From assembly GCA_900769695.1 (NCBI GenBank), contig CAAGHO010000018.1:112626-176625 (forward strand): a stretch of DNA of 64,000 bases. The letters run 5' to 3'. Positions within the stretch are counted from its first letter, which is position 1. The number at the start of each line of letters is the position of its first letter. The notes under the pieces were generated by a model. That model saw only the letters and a list, made by a program, of their open reading frames with translations. It was not told the origin of the DNA and searched no databases. Source of the DNA: Bacilli bacterium (GTDB lineage: Bacteria > Bacillota_I > Bacilli_A > RF39 > UBA660). Positions 63,967 to 64,000 of the stretch are shown here, piece after piece. The position numbers and the translations under genes were made by a program.

Positions 63967-64000
63967 TACAGCTTTATTCTTATTTATCAATGTATTTATA

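Larger units (their letters stand above)
63781..64000. repeat. 118-bp tandem repeat with NBS and parS in each copy
   Basis: Two direct copies: the first at 63781-63898, the second from 63899 and cut by the window edge after 102 bases. I count six differences in those 102 bases. Two of them are in the Noc-type palindrome and none in the parS site. No coding frame is present. Between the sites each copy has pyrimidine-rich sequence (CTACTTCTATCTATTCCTA). Confidence 0.9.

Noticed and set aside
1..64000. CRISPR arrays, insertion sequences, prophage genes, rRNA or tRNA genes
   Set aside because: I saw no regularly spaced repeats, transposase-like ORFs or cloverleaf sequences anywhere in the window.

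Overview
The window is a compact, very AT-rich (roughly 70% A+T) bacterial chromosome segment carrying almost only core genes. Gene content and order match the origin-proximal right arm of Bacillus subtilis and other Bacillota: reading from high to low coordinates it runs tadA, SRP RNA, dnaX, ybaB, recR, bofA, holB, ricT, yabB, rsmI, pth, mfd, spoVT, metG, tatD, ksgA, yabG, veg, spoVG, yabP, yabQ, divIC, tilS, ftsH, lysS, clpC, cysS, mrnC, rlmB, sigH, secE, nusG, rplKAJL, ybxB, rpoBC, rpsLG, fusA, tuf. TGA is a stop codon (for example rsmI and yabG), so the code is standard and this is not a Mycoplasma. Extreme A+T, a tmRNA tag ending AFA, and an RpoB Asn at the position that makes Mollicutes rifampicin-resistant suggest a Bacilli lineage near the Mollicutes/Erysipelotrichia, such as the small-genome gut clades. 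The genes sigH, bofA, yabG, yabP, yabQ, spoVG, spoVT and veg suggest it makes, or descends from makers of, endospores. The lineage is inference; the gene identities are mostly secure.

Layout. 1-392: truncated tmRNA gene behind smpB. 393-6800: smpB, rnr, secG, eno, an unknown gene, murD, a DUF1292 gene. 6911-8149: the only plus-strand gene, a FemX/FemA-type interpeptide-bridge transferase. 8245-12505: tuf, fusA, rpsG, rpsL. 12506-12863: a small pilin-like membrane ORF with its own promoter. 12864-20104: rpoC and rpoB. 20205-21810: ybxB behind an attenuator, then two unidentified RNA transcription units, each with a consensus promoter and a terminator. 21823-25218: rplL, rplJ, rplA, rplK, nusG, secE with leader elements. 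25314-32210: two unknown membrane proteins, sigH, rlmB, mrnC, cysS, clpC. 32332-33921: a YfcC-type carrier with a Lys/Thr-rich insertion. 34059-43530: lysS to yabG. 43570-44367: ksgA. 44410-48766: a seven-gene TasA/SipW-like surface-fibre cassette inserted between tatD and ksgA. 48823-53131: tatD, metG with a T-box leader, spoVT, an unknown gene. 53183-63631: mfd to tadA. 63645-64000: SRP RNA, then a 118-bp tandem repeat in which each copy has a Noc-type site and a perfect parS.

Nearly every gene is on the minus strand, so replication most likely enters from the right, where parS sites mark the origin domain. The genes cover translation and its quality control (ribosomal proteins, factors, tmRNA/SmpB, tRNA synthetases, RNA modification), transcription (rpoBC, nusG, sigH, mfd), replication and repair (dnaX, holB, recR), export (SecE, SecG, SRP RNA, SipW), envelope growth (MurD, FemX, DivIC, FtsH) and sporulation control.

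Most notable: the parS plus Noc-site repeat and a further Noc site inside dnaX; the TasA/SipW cassette; the two orphan RNAs; the pilin-like micro-ORF; the Rho_N/SAP-like tail on FtsH; the Lys/Thr insertion in the carrier; and RpoB and S12 residues at known antibiotic-contact sites.
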